A stretch of 64,000 nucleotides of DNA from contig BBMW01000012.1 of the NCBI GenBank assembly GCA_000759755.1, forward strand, positions 1 through 64,000. The letters are read 5' to 3'. How positions within the stretch are numbered: position 1 is the first letter of the stretch; each line of letters starts with the position of its first letter. The stretch is from Citrobacter werkmanii NBRC 105721 (lineage in GTDB: Bacteria > Pseudomonadota > Gammaproteobacteria > Enterobacterales > Enterobacteriaceae). The translations under genes were made by a program, and so were the position numbers. Positions 11,804 through 21,449 of the stretch are shown piece by piece. The notes below the pieces were generated by a model, which worked only from the letters and a program-made list of their open reading frames with translations, did no database searches and was not told where the DNA came from.

Positions 11804-12694
11804 TTAGCGAGTGACTTCCACTTTCGCCAGTTTTTCGTAGTAGCATGCGAGTGCGCTGTGATCGGCGGAGCCCAACCCATCTGCGCGAAGCGCCTGCATC
11901 ATCTCCATGACTGCAGCCGTCAGCGGTAACTGAGCGCCAACACCATGCGAGGTATCCAGCGCATTGGCCAGATCTTTAATGTGCAGATCGATACGGAAGC
12001 CCGGCTTGAAGTTGCGGTCCATCACCATCGGCGCTTTCGCATCCAGTACGGTGCTGCCCGCCAGCCCGCCACGGATCGCCTGATACACCAGATCCGGGTT
12101 CACACCAGCTTTGGTTGCCAGCGTCAGCGCTTCAGACATCGCGGCAATGTTCAGCGCCACAATCACCTGATTCGCCAGCTTGGTGACGTTACCCGCGCCA
12201 ATTTCACCTGTATGCACCACGGAACCCGCCATCGCTTTCAGCAGATCATAGTACTTGTCGAAAATCGCTTTATCACCGCCGACCATCACCGACAACGTGC
12301 CATCAATCGCTTTTGGCTCGCCGCCGCTGACCGGCGCATCCAGCATATCCACACCTTTCGCTTTCAGCGCCTCGCTGATTTCACGGCTGGCTAGCGGTGC
12401 GATGGAACTCATATCGATCAGTACCGTCCCCGGTTTCGCCCCTTCAATGATGCCGCCTTCGCCTAGCGCCACCTCTTTCACATGCGGAGAGTTCGGCAGC
12501 ATGGTGATGATCACATCACACTGCTCGGCAATGTCTTTCGCCGTGGCGGCGGTTTCTGCGCCTGCGGCGATCACTTCCGCAATAGATTCTGGGTTACGGT
12601 CGGCAACCACCAGCGAGTAACCTGCCTTGAGGAGGTTTTTACTCATTGGTTTACCCATGATACCGAGGCCAATAAAACCAACTTTCATTGTCAT
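11804..12694 (-). CDS. garR: Tartronate semialdehyde reductase GarR
   Basis: Beta-hydroxyacid dehydrogenase family, 294-296 residues. It reduces tartronate semialdehyde to D-glycerate with NAD(P)H. It has the Rossmann motif GFIGLGIMGKPMSKNL at the N-terminus, the substrate signature DAPVSGG, and the catalytic lysine in GAGNVTKLANQ. Two close ATGs are possible (12694 or 12688). I list the first, noting that E. coli is usually annotated from MKVGFIG. It is third in garPLRK, 30 bases from garL. Confidence 0.97.
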   Translation of the reverse strand: MTMKVGFIGLGIMGKPMSKNLLKAGYSLVVADRNPESIAEVIAAGAETAATAKDIAEQCDVIITMLPNSPHVKEVALGEGGIIEGAKPGTVLIDMSSIAPLASREISEALKAKGVDMLDAPVSGGEPKAIDGTLSVMVGGDKAIFDKYYDLLKAMAGSVVHTGEIGAGNVTKLANQVIVALNIAAMSEALTLATKAGVNPDLVYQAIRGGLAGSTVLDAKAPMVMDRNFKPGFRIDLHIKDLANALDTSHGVGAQLPLTAAVMEMMQALRADGLGSADHSALACYYEKLAKVEVTR

Positions 12695-12724
12695 GTCTTT
12701 ATCTCTCTCTACTGTCGATGGTGG

Positions 12725-13495
12725 TTATTTCTTAAAAGAATCAGCCAGTTTCTGCGTGGCTGAACGGAACACGCCAAGGTCGCTGCCGACGGCAACAAAC
12801 GTCGCGCCCCACTCCAGATAACGCCGCGCATCCGCCTCTACCGGGGCCAGAATGCCGCTTGGTTTGCCGTGGGCTTTCGCGCGGGCGAAAATGTGCTGGA
12901 TAGCTTTCTGCACATCGGGATGGGACGCATTGCCGAGGTGGCCTAACGCCGCAGCCAGATCGCTGGGGCCGACGAAGATACCGTCAACGCCTTCAGTCGC
13001 CGCGATTGCATCAACGTTATCAACGCCCTGCTGGCTTTCGATCTGCACGATGATGGTGATGTTCTTATTCGACTGCGCAAAATAGTCCGGCACGGTGCCA
13101 AACATATTGGCGCGGTGGGATACGGACACGCCGCGAATCCCTTCCGGTGGATAGCGGGTTGACGCCACCGCGTTCACCGCCTCTTCTTCGGTCTCAACAA
13201 ACGGGATCAGGAAGTTGTAAAACCCGATATCCAGCAGACGCTTAATGATCACCGGCTCGTTGGTCGGCACACGTACCACCGGCGCGCTGGTGCTGCCTTT
13301 CAGCGCCATCAATTGCGGGATAAACGTCGAGATATCGTTCGGCGCATGTTCGCCGTCCAGCACCAGCCAGTCGAAACCTGCCAGACCTAAAACTTCGGTG
13401 CTGATTGGGTTGGCTAATGCAGACCAGCAGCCAATCTGAATCTGCTGCGCCGCGAGGGCCGCTTTAAACTTATTCGGGAAAATTGTGTTATTCAT
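12725..13495 (-). CDS. garL: 5-keto-4-deoxy-D-glucarate aldolase GarL
   Basis: HpcH/HpaI-type class II aldolase of 256 residues. It splits 5-keto-4-deoxyglucarate (and 2-keto-3-deoxyglucarate) into pyruvate and tartronate semialdehyde. The metal-site segment [11 protein letters not shown] and the substrate loop [14 protein letters not shown] are intact. Its length equals that of E. coli GarL. It lies 15 bases after garP, so the two are transcribed together. Confidence 0.98.
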   Translation of the reverse strand: MNNTIFPNKFKAALAAQQIQIGCWSALANPISTEVLGLAGFDWLVLDGEHAPNDISTFIPQLMALKGSTSAPVVRVPTNEPVIIKRLLDIGFYNFLIPFVETEEEAVNAVASTRYPPEGIRGVSVSHRANMFGTVPDYFAQSNKNITIIVQIESQQGVDNVDAIAATEGVDGIFVGPSDLAAALGHLGNASHPDVQKAIQHIFARAKAHGKPSGILAPVEADARRYLEWGATFVAVGSDLGVFRSATQKLADSFKK

Positions 13496-13510
13496 CGCCT
13501 ATACCTTTAT

Positions 13511-14845
13511 TTATTTCTGCAATTCCATACGTTTAATGTCACCGACAATAAACAGGTAGCAAACCATTGCCATCAGCGCCGAGCATCCTACGAACATCAG
13601 CGCGGCATTAAATGAGTGCAACTCGCTCACCAGATACCCAATCACCAACGGAGTAACAATGGAGGCCACGTTGCCAAATACGTTAAATACGCCACCACAC
13701 AGACCGACAATCTCTTTCGGCGCGGTATCGGAAATCACCGGCCAGCCCAACGCCCCGAAGCCTTTGCCGAAGAACGCCAGCGCCATCAGCGCTACTACCA
13801 GAGCAGTGTTATCGGTGTAGTTACACAGAATAATGGTCGATGCGAGCAGCATGCCGAGCACAATCGGCAGCTTACGCGCCAGGGTGATGCTGGAGCCACG
13901 TTTAATCAGATAATCAGAGAACACCCCACCCAGCACGCCGCCAATGAATCCACATAGCGCCGGAATAGACGCCACCAGACCAACTTTGAGGATCGACATA
14001 CCTTTTTCCTGTACCAGGTAAATCGGGAACCAGGTAAGGAAAAACCAGGTAATTGTGTTAATAAAATACTGTCCGAAGAACACCCCAAGCATCATACGGT
14101 TGGTGAGCAACTGCTTGATATAATGCAGCTTAGGACCACCTGACTTCACATCGCCCGGCTTCTTATGGTCCATATCCACGACCGCGCCGTTTTCAGAGAT
14201 AAACTTCAGCTCTTCTGGCGACATACGCGGGTGATCGGTTGGGTTATGAATAAACTTTACCCATAGCCCGGTGAGCACAAAACCAATCACGCCCATTACG
14301 GTAAACACGTGCTCCCAGCCCCAGGCGAAGGTCAGCCAGCCGAGCAGCGGAGAAAACAGCGCCAGGGAAAAATACTGTGCGGAGTTAAAAATCGCGGATG
14401 CCGTACCGCGCTCTTTGGTCGGGAACCAGGCCGCCACGATACGGGCGTTGGCCGGGAAGGAAGGCGCTTCCGAGAAGCCCAGCATAAAGCGCATGATGAA
14501 CATTGAAATACCCGCCCAGGCCAGCGGGAACATGTCCACAAAGCCCTGCAGGAAGGTAAACAGCGACCAGAAGAACAGGCTCCAGGTATAGACTTTCTTC
14601 GAGCCGAACTTATCGAGCAGCCAGCCGCCGGGGATTTGCATCAACAGGTAAGCCCATCCGAAAGCGGAAAAAATATAACCCATTGAGATGGCGCTGAGGT
14701 GCAACTCTTTCGCCACTTCCGTGCCGGCAATTGACAGCGTCGCACGGTCCGCATAGTTAACGGCAGTTACAATAAAAATTATCAGTAATATTAAATAGCG
14801 GGTATGTGTACCTTTCTTTTTTTCGACAATTGCATCCAGAATCAT
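13511..14845 (-). CDS. garP: Galactarate/glucarate:proton symporter GarP
   Basis: MFS transporter of the anion:cation symporter family, 444 residues, about twelve membrane segments. It imports D-glucarate and galactarate. Start at 14845 (MILDAIVEKKKG) is preceded by GAGGT at seven bases. The upstream ATG at 14863 would put this ribosome site inside the gene, so it is not used. It is the first gene of garPLRK and is divergent from garD. Confidence 0.96.
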   Translation of the reverse strand: MILDAIVEKKKGTHTRYLILLIIFIVTAVNYADRATLSIAGTEVAKELHLSAISMGYIFSAFGWAYLLMQIPGGWLLDKFGSKKVYTWSLFFWSLFTFLQGFVDMFPLAWAGISMFIMRFMLGFSEAPSFPANARIVAAWFPTKERGTASAIFNSAQYFSLALFSPLLGWLTFAWGWEHVFTVMGVIGFVLTGLWVKFIHNPTDHPRMSPEELKFISENGAVVDMDHKKPGDVKSGGPKLHYIKQLLTNRMMLGVFFGQYFINTITWFFLTWFPIYLVQEKGMSILKVGLVASIPALCGFIGGVLGGVFSDYLIKRGSSITLARKLPIVLGMLLASTIILCNYTDNTALVVALMALAFFGKGFGALGWPVISDTAPKEIVGLCGGVFNVFGNVASIVTPLVIGYLVSELHSFNAALMFVGCSALMAMVCYLFIVGDIKRMELQK

Positions 14846-15251
14846 TCTATTTACCTCGGGCACATAAAAATGTTTTTATTATTATTTGTTAGCTATCCCT
14901 GGTGATAAATTACCGATAATAAAAACACATAATAATTTATCAGACGTTATGAAACCGTGATTTAGTATAATCAGCAGAGCAACGTTAATCATTGTGCAGA
15001 AGCTCACTAATCACGCCTTATTAAAATAATATTTTGGGCATATGCACACACCCATGGGCGCTAATGCACACATTTACTGATTAGTCCCCTTGGTGGTACG
15101 GTCCTGCTGAGTTTAAGTGATCATGATCACATTCTTAATTTTAAACTCCTGACATTCTTATTTCACGATACCGAATATTTATTACTGATAATTAGATTCA
15201 AAATATAAATATCCACACTATTATCACCACCTTGTTGGAGAATACTGGACA
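14846..15251. promoter_or_regulatory. Divergent garP-garD control region
   Basis: A 406-base AT-rich gap between the divergent garPLRK and garD units. In E. coli both are activated by CdaR, the hexarate sensor encoded elsewhere. I cannot place the CdaR sites with confidence. A strong CRP-type palindrome at 15116-15131 is listed separately. GGAG ten bases before the garD ATG is its ribosome site. Confidence 0.65.
15116..15131. promoter_or_regulatory. CRP site upstream of garD
   Basis: AGTGATCATGATCACA matches the CRP consensus TGTGA-N6-TCACA at nine of ten defined bases, and the flanking AA and TT also fit. It lies about 120 bases upstream of garD, suggesting catabolite control of hexarate use. 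Confidence 0.8.
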
Positions 15252-16823
15252 ATGGCCGACATCGAAATCAGACAACAATCGCCAACGGCGTTTTATATTA
15301 AAGTTCACGCAACAGATAATGTGGCGATTATTGTCAATGACAATGGTCTGAAAGCCGGAACGCGTTTTCCAGACGGGCTCGAACTCATTGAACATATTCC
15401 CCAGGGTCATAAAGTGGCGCTATGCGATATTCCCGTTCACGGCGAAATTGTGCGTTACGGCGAAGTGATAGGCTATGCCGTTCGCGATATCCCGCCCGGC
15501 AGCTGGATTGATGAATCCATGGTTGAGCTACCCAAAGCCCCGCCGCTGGAGACGCTGCCGTTGGCAACCAAAGTGCCAGAGCCGCTGCCGCCTCTTGAGG
15601 GTTATACCTTCGAAGGCTATCGCAATGCAGACGGCAGCGTCGGCACCAAGAATCTGCTCGGCATCTCCACCAGCGTGCACTGCGTTGCGGGCGTGGTGGA
15701 TTATGTGGTGAAAATCATTGAGCGCGATCTGCTCCCCAAATACCCGAACGTTGACGGCGTGGTGGGGCTTAATCACCTGTACGGCTGCGGGGTGGCGATT
15801 AACGCTCCGGCCGCCATTGTGCCGATTCGCACCATCCATAATATTGCGCTGAACCCCAACTTTGGCGGTGAAGTGATGGTTATTGGCCTCGGCTGCGAAA
15901 AACTGCAACCGGAGCGACTGCTGGAAGGAACTCACGATGTAAAAAGTATCCCGGTCGACAGCGCCAGCATCGTCAGTCTGCAGGATGAAAAGCACGTCGG
16001 CTTTCAATCGATGGTTGCTGATATTTTGCAAGTGGCAGAACGCCATCTGGCAAAGCTCAACCAACGCCAACGTGAAACCTGCCCGGCATCAGAACTGGTG
16101 GTCGGAATGCAGTGCGGCGGTAGCGATGCCTTTTCCGGCGTGACGGCCAACCCAGCGGTGGGTTATGCCTCCGACCTGTTAGTACGCTGCGGCGCGACCG
16201 TGATGTTCTCGGAAGTGACCGAAGTGCGCGATGCCATCCACCTTCTGACCCCGCGCGCGATTAACGAAGAAGTAGGTAAGCGCCTGCTCGAAGAGATGGC
16301 CTGGTACGATAACTACCTGGATATGGGCAAGACTGACCGCAGCGCCAACCCTTCACCGGGCAACAAGAAAGGCGGTCTGGCAAACGTGGTGGAAAAAGCG
16401 CTGGGCTCAATCGCCAAATCTGGCAAGAGCGCCATCGTCGAAGTATTGTCGCCGGGCCAGCGTCCAACCAAACGAGGTCTGATTTACGCCGCAACGCCCG
16501 CCAGCGATTTTGTCTGCGGTACGCAGCAGGTTGCTTCCGGGATCACCGTGCAGGTATTCACCACCGGTCGCGGTACGCCGTACGGCCTGATGGCGGTGCC
16601 GGTGATAAAAATGGCGACGCGTACTGAGCTGGCCAATCGTTGGTTTGACCTGATGGACATCAACGCAGGTACCATCGCTACCGGAGAAGAAACCATTGAA
16701 GACGTGGGGCTGAAATTGTTCGAGTTTATTCTCGACGTCGCCAGCGGGCGTAAGAAAACCTTCTCGGATCAGTGGGGACTGCATAACCAACTGGCGGTGT
16801 TTAACCCGGCGCCAGTGACCTGA
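15252..16823 (+). CDS. garD: Galactarate dehydratase GarD
   Basis: UxaA/GarD-family metal-dependent dehydratase of 523 residues, the same length as E. coli GarD. It converts galactarate to 5-keto-4-deoxy-D-glucarate, the substrate of GarL. It has an N-terminal SAF-like domain (about 1-110) and a C-terminal catalytic domain with conserved segments [21 protein letters not shown] and [10 protein letters not shown]. It is transcribed divergently from garP as a single gene and closed by a strong terminator. Confidence 0.98.
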   Translation: MADIEIRQQSPTAFYIKVHATDNVAIIVNDNGLKAGTRFPDGLELIEHIPQGHKVALCDIPVHGEIVRYGEVIGYAVRDIPPGSWIDESMVELPKAPPLETLPLATKVPEPLPPLEGYTFEGYRNADGSVGTKNLLGISTSVHCVAGVVDYVVKIIERDLLPKYPNVDGVVGLNHLYGCGVAINAPAAIVPIRTIHNIALNPNFGGEVMVIGLGCEKLQPERLLEGTHDVKSIPVDSASIVSLQDEKHVGFQSMVADILQVAERHLAKLNQRQRETCPASELVVGMQCGGSDAFSGVTANPAVGYASDLLVRCGATVMFSEVTEVRDAIHLLTPRAINEEVGKRLLEEMAWYDNYLDMGKTDRSANPSPGNKKGGLANVVEKALGSIAKSGKSAIVEVLSPGQRPTKRGLIYAATPASDFVCGTQQVASGITVQVFTTGRGTPYGLMAVPVIKMATRTELANRWFDLMDINAGTIATGEETIEDVGLKLFEFILDVASGRKKTFSDQWGLHNQLAVFNPAPVT

Positions 16824-16844
16824 TTATCGAAACGAAAGCCAACG

Positions 16845-16872
16845 AAAAAACGGGGATTTATCCCCGTTTTTT
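16845..16872 (+). terminator. garD terminator
   Basis: Perfect inverted repeat AAAAAACGGGGA, loop TTTA, TCCCCGTTTTTT. The T-tract serves garD on the plus strand. Confidence 0.93.
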
Positions 16873-17178
16873 ATGTCTATGTAACAACAAATAAAGTGAT
16901 AACGTTCGCATTTTAAGAGGTTTTTTTAAACATCTGTTTTTTTCGATTCAAACCCACAAAATAAACCTAACAACATGAAATTAAACGAAATAATATCGCC
17001 ATTGTTTTATGTTATATTTTCGTTTTGATAAAAGAGAAACCTACCGAAAGACGACCTTGTTTTAATGCGATAATCCCCTATTTTTTACCGCTTTGACTTT
17101 CTCCGATGTAAAACAGATTATTCATAGGCTCCTGTAATTTACCTCATAAGCATTCTGACCTGAATAAAGAGGGAAGTT
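16873..17178 (+). promoter_or_regulatory. Control region of the ABC-transporter operon
   Basis: A 306-base AT-rich gap ahead of the solute-binding-protein gene. It holds AgaR-like motifs: ATGAAATTAAACGAAATAAT (about 16975-16994) and TTTTCGTTTTGATAAAAG (17017-17034). These resemble the CTTTCGTTTT operators of the aga genes. The regulator is probably the DeoR protein at 23683-24453. GAGGGAAG just before 17179 is a strong ribosome site. Confidence 0.55.
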
Positions 17179-18438
17179 ATGTATACCCTGAATAAAAATA
17201 ATGTCGCATTGGCCTGTCTTATTTCCTGTTTACTGGCAACTCCTGTCGTCGCGAGTGCTGAAGGCCAATCGGACGCAAAGCCTGTTAAATTACGCTACAC
17301 GTTATGGGACCGTAATCAACTCCCTGGCGAACAACAGCTCGTTAATGAATTCGAAAAAAACAACCCTGGCATCAAAGTCGAAATTGAATTAACACCTTAT
17401 GACCAATATTTTATCAAGCTAAGTTCAGCAGTCGGTGGAAATGTAGCACCGGATGTATTCTGGATGAATATGCCTAATTTCCAGCAGTATGTTAAAAATG
17501 GCATGCTGGAACCACTGAGCAATTATCTGAAAGAGAAATCAGCGCCGAAACTGGATGATTTTGTTAAAAGCTCAGTCGATGCCTATCAATACCAGTCGCA
17601 GCAGTATGCCATCCCAAGGGATATTGATGCAATTGCCGTCTGGTACAACAAAAAAATGTTCGATCAGGCTGGCGTGAGCTATCCCGATAAAAACTGGACA
17701 TGGGACGATTTAAAACAAAAATCAGTGCAGTTGCGTAAAGGGCTGGATAAACAGTCTTATCCACTGGCAATGGAATTCAGCAGCGGGCAGGACAGTTACT
17801 TTAATCTGCTATTACAGGCTGGCGATAAGATTGTCCTGCCTGAGGGCAAAACGGATGTTGCCAATGACAAAGCCATCGCCGTCTATCGCGATGTTCAAGG
17901 CATGCTGAACGCGGGACTAATCCAACCGCCAGGCGAGATGGAAGCCTCGGATGTCTTCCAGTCAAACCGGGTAGCCATGGTCTACGCAGGCTCATGGTGG
18001 GCATTACCCTTCTCTCAAAATGAGCTGATTAAGGATCACATCGGCGTGGTACCAATGCCTAAAATGGCAGAGCAGGCAGGTGTATCCCATAGCCTGGCAT
18101 TTGCCATGTCAGCAAAAAGTCAGCATAAAGATGCGGCGTGGAAGTTCATTGAGTTCATGAGTTCTGAGCATGCGCAGCAGACGCTGGCTACGGGAAAAGT
18201 CGTGATCCCCGCGAACCAAAAAGTGGCCAAAGAGTGGGCTGAAGGCTTTAAGGGTATTGATGTTTCAGCCTATATAGATTCATTGGCTTTCTCACATAAA
18301 TATCCAACCGCAGGCTCTAATACCGCCAAGTGGAATAGCATCCTGAATGATGGCTTGAAAAAAGTCTGGACGGGTACTGACCCAGAAAAAGTCATGCCTG
18401 GTGTTGCAAAACGCGTTGAACGAGAAATGCAGAAATAA
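17179..18438 (+). CDS. Sugar ABC transporter, periplasmic solute-binding protein
   Basis: Family 1 extracellular solute-binding protein (MalE/UgpB type), 419 residues. A Sec signal peptide covers about residues 1-27, with probable cleavage after VASA. The mature part shows VKLRYTLWDR, then FEKNNPGIKVEIE and APDVFWMN, typical of carbohydrate binders. It is first in an operon with two permeases, an ATPase, an oxidoreductase and a kinase, so it should capture the substrate for that pathway. The substrate is not known from sequence; YcjN-like oligosaccharide binders are possible relatives. Confidence 0.9.
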   Translation: MYTLNKNNVALACLISCLLATPVVASAEGQSDAKPVKLRYTLWDRNQLPGEQQLVNEFEKNNPGIKVEIELTPYDQYFIKLSSAVGGNVAPDVFWMNMPNFQQYVKNGMLEPLSNYLKEKSAPKLDDFVKSSVDAYQYQSQQYAIPRDIDAIAVWYNKKMFDQAGVSYPDKNWTWDDLKQKSVQLRKGLDKQSYPLAMEFSSGQDSYFNLLLQAGDKIVLPEGKTDVANDKAIAVYRDVQGMLNAGLIQPPGEMEASDVFQSNRVAMVYAGSWWALPFSQNELIKDHIGVVPMPKMAEQAGVSHSLAFAMSAKSQHKDAAWKFIEFMSSEHAQQTLATGKVVIPANQKVAKEWAEGFKGIDVSAYIDSLAFSHKYPTAGSNTAKWNSILNDGLKKVWTGTDPEKVMPGVAKRVEREMQK

Positions 18439-18516
18439 TCCTGAGGGAGCCATGCTCCCTCTCGCTTTCGCCCACGCAATATATTTTGGTTGCACAGTGA
18501 GCATCCCGGAGTCTGT

Positions 18517-19461
18517 ATGAGCTATTCAGATGAAACTGCATCCCCACAATTACCAGCCAGGGAAGTGCACAAAAAATCCCTGACCAAGCTGGAAAAAGAA
18601 GAACGCTTCTGGGGATGGATAATGATTATGCCGTTACTGGCGGGGTTAATTGTTTTTTACTTTACTCCATTCTTCCAGAACGTTTTTTATAGTTTCACCG
18701 ACCTGGGCGAGTTTCAGATCTGGACGACAATCAGCTTAGATAACTATATTAATTTATTCAGCGATGATGAGTTTCGTTCAGCAATATATAACACCCTGGC
18801 CTATGTTTTTATTTGCGTACCGATAATCACCATTTTGTCATTACTGCTCGCAATTGGCCTGAATCAGGCGATTCGCGGTCAGTGGTTGTTTCGCACGCTG
18901 TTATTTCTACCCGCTGTCACTATGCCTGCGGCCATTGCTATGGTCTGGCAGTGGTTGATGAACCGAAACTTCGGCTTAATTAATCAGATCCTGGCTTTTT
19001 TCGATCTTCCGGCCATCGGTTGGTTATCCGATCCCGATGTCGTCCGCCTGAGCGCCTCGTTGGTTATCATCTGGTCGGCTATTGCGCTGAAGATGATCAT
19101 TCTGCTCGCTGGATTGCAGGGGATCCCCAAACAAATTTATGAAGCGATGTCGCTGGATGGCATCAGCAAATTGCGTGGATTCTGGTCTATTACCTTACCG
19201 CTAATGATCCCAACGCTGTTTTTCGTACTGGTGATCTCTTTTATCGAAACGCTGCAAATTTTCGATGTGGTTTATCTGCTGTTTGGTAGTTCATCCATGG
19301 TGGACGATCAGACGATGACCATCGCCTATCTCTTCTATAAATACGCCTTTATCTACCATGAAAAAGGGTATGCCTCAGCAATCGCCGTGGTGATTTTCGT
19401 TATCACGATGGTCCTGACGCTGCTGCAAATATGGATTGGTAAACGACTTAAAGCACAGTGA
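18517..19461 (+). CDS. Sugar ABC transporter permease, MalF type
   Basis: Inner-membrane permease of 314 residues with about six hydrophobic segments. The EAA loop, which contacts the ATPase, reads EAMSLDGISKLRGFWSITLP. Start at 18517 (MSYSDETA) follows CGGAG at seven bases; a TTG in frame at 18490 has no ribosome site. The charged N-terminus of about 35 residues precedes the first membrane span. It pairs with the MalG-type protein nine bases downstream. Confidence 0.92.
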   Translation: MSYSDETASPQLPAREVHKKSLTKLEKEERFWGWIMIMPLLAGLIVFYFTPFFQNVFYSFTDLGEFQIWTTISLDNYINLFSDDEFRSAIYNTLAYVFICVPIITILSLLLAIGLNQAIRGQWLFRTLLFLPAVTMPAAIAMVWQWLMNRNFGLINQILAFFDLPAIGWLSDPDVVRLSASLVIIWSAIALKMIILLAGLQGIPKQIYEAMSLDGISKLRGFWSITLPLMIPTLFFVLVISFIETLQIFDVVYLLFGSSSMVDDQTMTIAYLFYKYAFIYHEKGYASAIAVVIFVITMVLTLLQIWIGKRLKAQ

Positions 19462-19470
19462 GGCACCACG

Positions 19471-20295
19471 ATGTTCATGACAAAACGTGAAAAATGGCTA
19501 ATTTACGGCCTGATGATCCTCGCGACGCTGGTAACGGTGGTTCCGTTTATCTGGATGATCATCACCTCTTTTAAAACCCAGGCAGAAAGCATCGCCTTTC
19601 CGCCGATCCTGCTACCCGCCAACCCAGGGTTTCAGGCTTACGGTAAAATCTTGCATGAAATGCCTTTTGGCAGCTTTTACTTTAACTCGATCGTCTCCAC
19701 GCTGGTCATCGTCATTTTGCAGACGCTGATTGCGGCAATGGCAGCGTACGGTTTCTCCCGACTGCGTTTCAAAGGACGAGATGTCCTGTTTATGCTGTGT
19801 ATTTCAATTCTGATGGTGCCCGGTCAGATCTTTTTAATCCCACAGTTTTTAACCGTTGAAAAAATCGGTTTGCTGAACTCAATTCCTGGACTGGTGCTAC
19901 CGGGCTTATTCAGCATATATAGCGCCTTTTTATTACGTCAGTTTTTTCTGTCAGTACCTAAAGAACTGGAAGAAGCAGCCATTATGGATGGGTATAACCA
20001 TCTGACTATTTTCTTCAAAATTATGCTGCCATTAATTAAACCGGGACTGATTGCCTGCGTCATTATTAACGGACTGTGGAGCTGGAATAATTTAATGTGG
20101 CCGCTGATCGTCAACACTTCCATGGATAAAATGACATTACCAGTAGGATTAGCCTCACTTTCTGGCCGCTCAGGCGTGGAATATCCGATGTTAATGGCGG
20201 GCGCATTGCTGGCGATTATCCCGATGTTGTTACTTTATATCTTCTTCCAGCGCTATTTTATTCGCGGCATCGCTGGTGCCGGAATTAAAGGATAA
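19471..20295 (+). CDS. Sugar ABC transporter permease, MalG type
   Basis: Second membrane subunit, 274 residues, about six membrane segments. The EAA loop is EEAAIMDGYNHLTIFFKIMLP. The ATG at 19471 is seven bases after GAGG. Together with the upstream permease and the downstream ATPase it would form a heterodimeric channel of the carbohydrate uptake CUT1 class. Confidence 0.92.
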   Translation: MFMTKREKWLIYGLMILATLVTVVPFIWMIITSFKTQAESIAFPPILLPANPGFQAYGKILHEMPFGSFYFNSIVSTLVIVILQTLIAAMAAYGFSRLRFKGRDVLFMLCISILMVPGQIFLIPQFLTVEKIGLLNSIPGLVLPGLFSIYSAFLLRQFFLSVPKELEEAAIMDGYNHLTIFFKIMLPLIKPGLIACVIINGLWSWNNLMWPLIVNTSMDKMTLPVGLASLSGRSGVEYPMLMAGALLAIIPMLLLYIFFQRYFIRGIAGAGIKG

Positions 20296-20306
20296 GGGGC
20301 AGTGTT

Positions 20307-21413
20307 ATGTCAGGTATTCAATTACAGGCAGTAAGCAAAGTCTATCCCAATGGCTTTCAGGCGATCCATGGCGTTGATCTTGAAATCCACGACGGCGAAT
20401 TCATGGTGTTTGTCGGGCCATCAGGCTGCGCCAAATCAACGCTGCTACGCATGATTGCAGGTCTGGAAGATATCACTCATGGCCATATCGCAATCGGAGA
20501 GAAGTGCGTCAACGACCTGCTACCAAAGGAGCGAGGCGTTGCCATGGTCTTCCAGAATTATGCCCTTTATCCCCACATGACGATTTATAAAAATATGGCA
20601 TTCAGTCTGTTAGGGAAAATGAGCAAAGAAGAGATTGATATCCGCGTCCGGGAAGCAGCACACAAGCTGGAAATCGAAACATTGCTCGACAAAAAGCCCG
20701 GTCAGCTTTCAGGCGGTCAATGCCAGCGCGTAGCCGTTGGCAGGGCCATCGTGCGTAAGCCAGACGTTTTTTTGTTTGATGAGCCGCTGTCCAACCTGGA
20801 TGCAAAACTGCGTGTTTCAATGCGCGTACGGCTGACAGAACTGCATCGACAACTGCGTCACGAAGGCGTGAGCGCAACCATGGTGTACGTCACGCACGAT
20901 CAGATTGAAGCGATGACGATGGGAGACAGGATTTGCGTTCTAAATGGCGGCCGTATTATGCAGGTGGATACCCCAGGGAATATTTACCATCACCCCAGGA
21001 ATAAATTTGTTGCTGGTTTTATTGGTAATCCGGCAATGAATATTATGCTGCTTGATATTGACCCCAGCACTCGTGGCCTGCGCCTGGCTGATAATTTAAT
21101 CCTGCCACTAAATACGCGCTTGAGTAACCTACTGGAGCAATATCCGCACTCCAGCGTCTGGTTTGGCATCCGCTCAGAGGCCATTCAGTTAGCCTCGCAG
21201 CATGATGCCTCGGCGTTCGATGCGCACATTACCAACGTAGAAAGGATGGGCAACGAAGACCTTCTGCATTTTGATATTGGTGAGCAACATATGATCTTAC
21301 GTATTAACTCCTCACCCGACTGGACCCCACTTCCCGGTGAATCTATCAAAGTGAAATTTAATCTGGAAGCCGCCTTTTTGTTTGATAAAAAACATGAAGA
21401 AAATTTGGTCTGA
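20307..21413 (+). CDS. Sugar ABC transporter ATP-binding protein, MalK/UgpC type
   Basis: ATPase subunit of 368 residues with an N-terminal nucleotide-binding domain (about 1-235) and a C-terminal TOBE/MalK regulatory domain. Walker A is GPSGCAKST (37-45), with Ala42 where most family members have glycine. Other motifs are Q-loop FQNYALYPHM, signature LSGGQCQRVA, Walker B VFLFDEP and the H-loop in YVTHDQIEAMTM. It lies 11 bases after the second permease. Having its own ATPase makes the transporter self-contained. Confidence 0.93.
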   Translation: MSGIQLQAVSKVYPNGFQAIHGVDLEIHDGEFMVFVGPSGCAKSTLLRMIAGLEDITHGHIAIGEKCVNDLLPKERGVAMVFQNYALYPHMTIYKNMAFSLLGKMSKEEIDIRVREAAHKLEIETLLDKKPGQLSGGQCQRVAVGRAIVRKPDVFLFDEPLSNLDAKLRVSMRVRLTELHRQLRHEGVSATMVYVTHDQIEAMTMGDRICVLNGGRIMQVDTPGNIYHHPRNKFVAGFIGNPAMNIMLLDIDPSTRGLRLADNLILPLNTRLSNLLEQYPHSSVWFGIRSEAIQLASQHDASAFDAHITNVERMGNEDLLHFDIGEQHMILRINSSPDWTPLPGESIKVKFNLEAAFLFDKKHEENLV

Positions 21414-21449
21414 CCGTTATTCAGGCTAAGTGAAAAATGAGAGGTTTAT

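Noticed and set aside
14846-14863. Longer GarP start at 14863
   Set aside because: The GAGGT ribosome site would fall inside the coding region, and the E. coli homologue starts at the equivalent of 14845.
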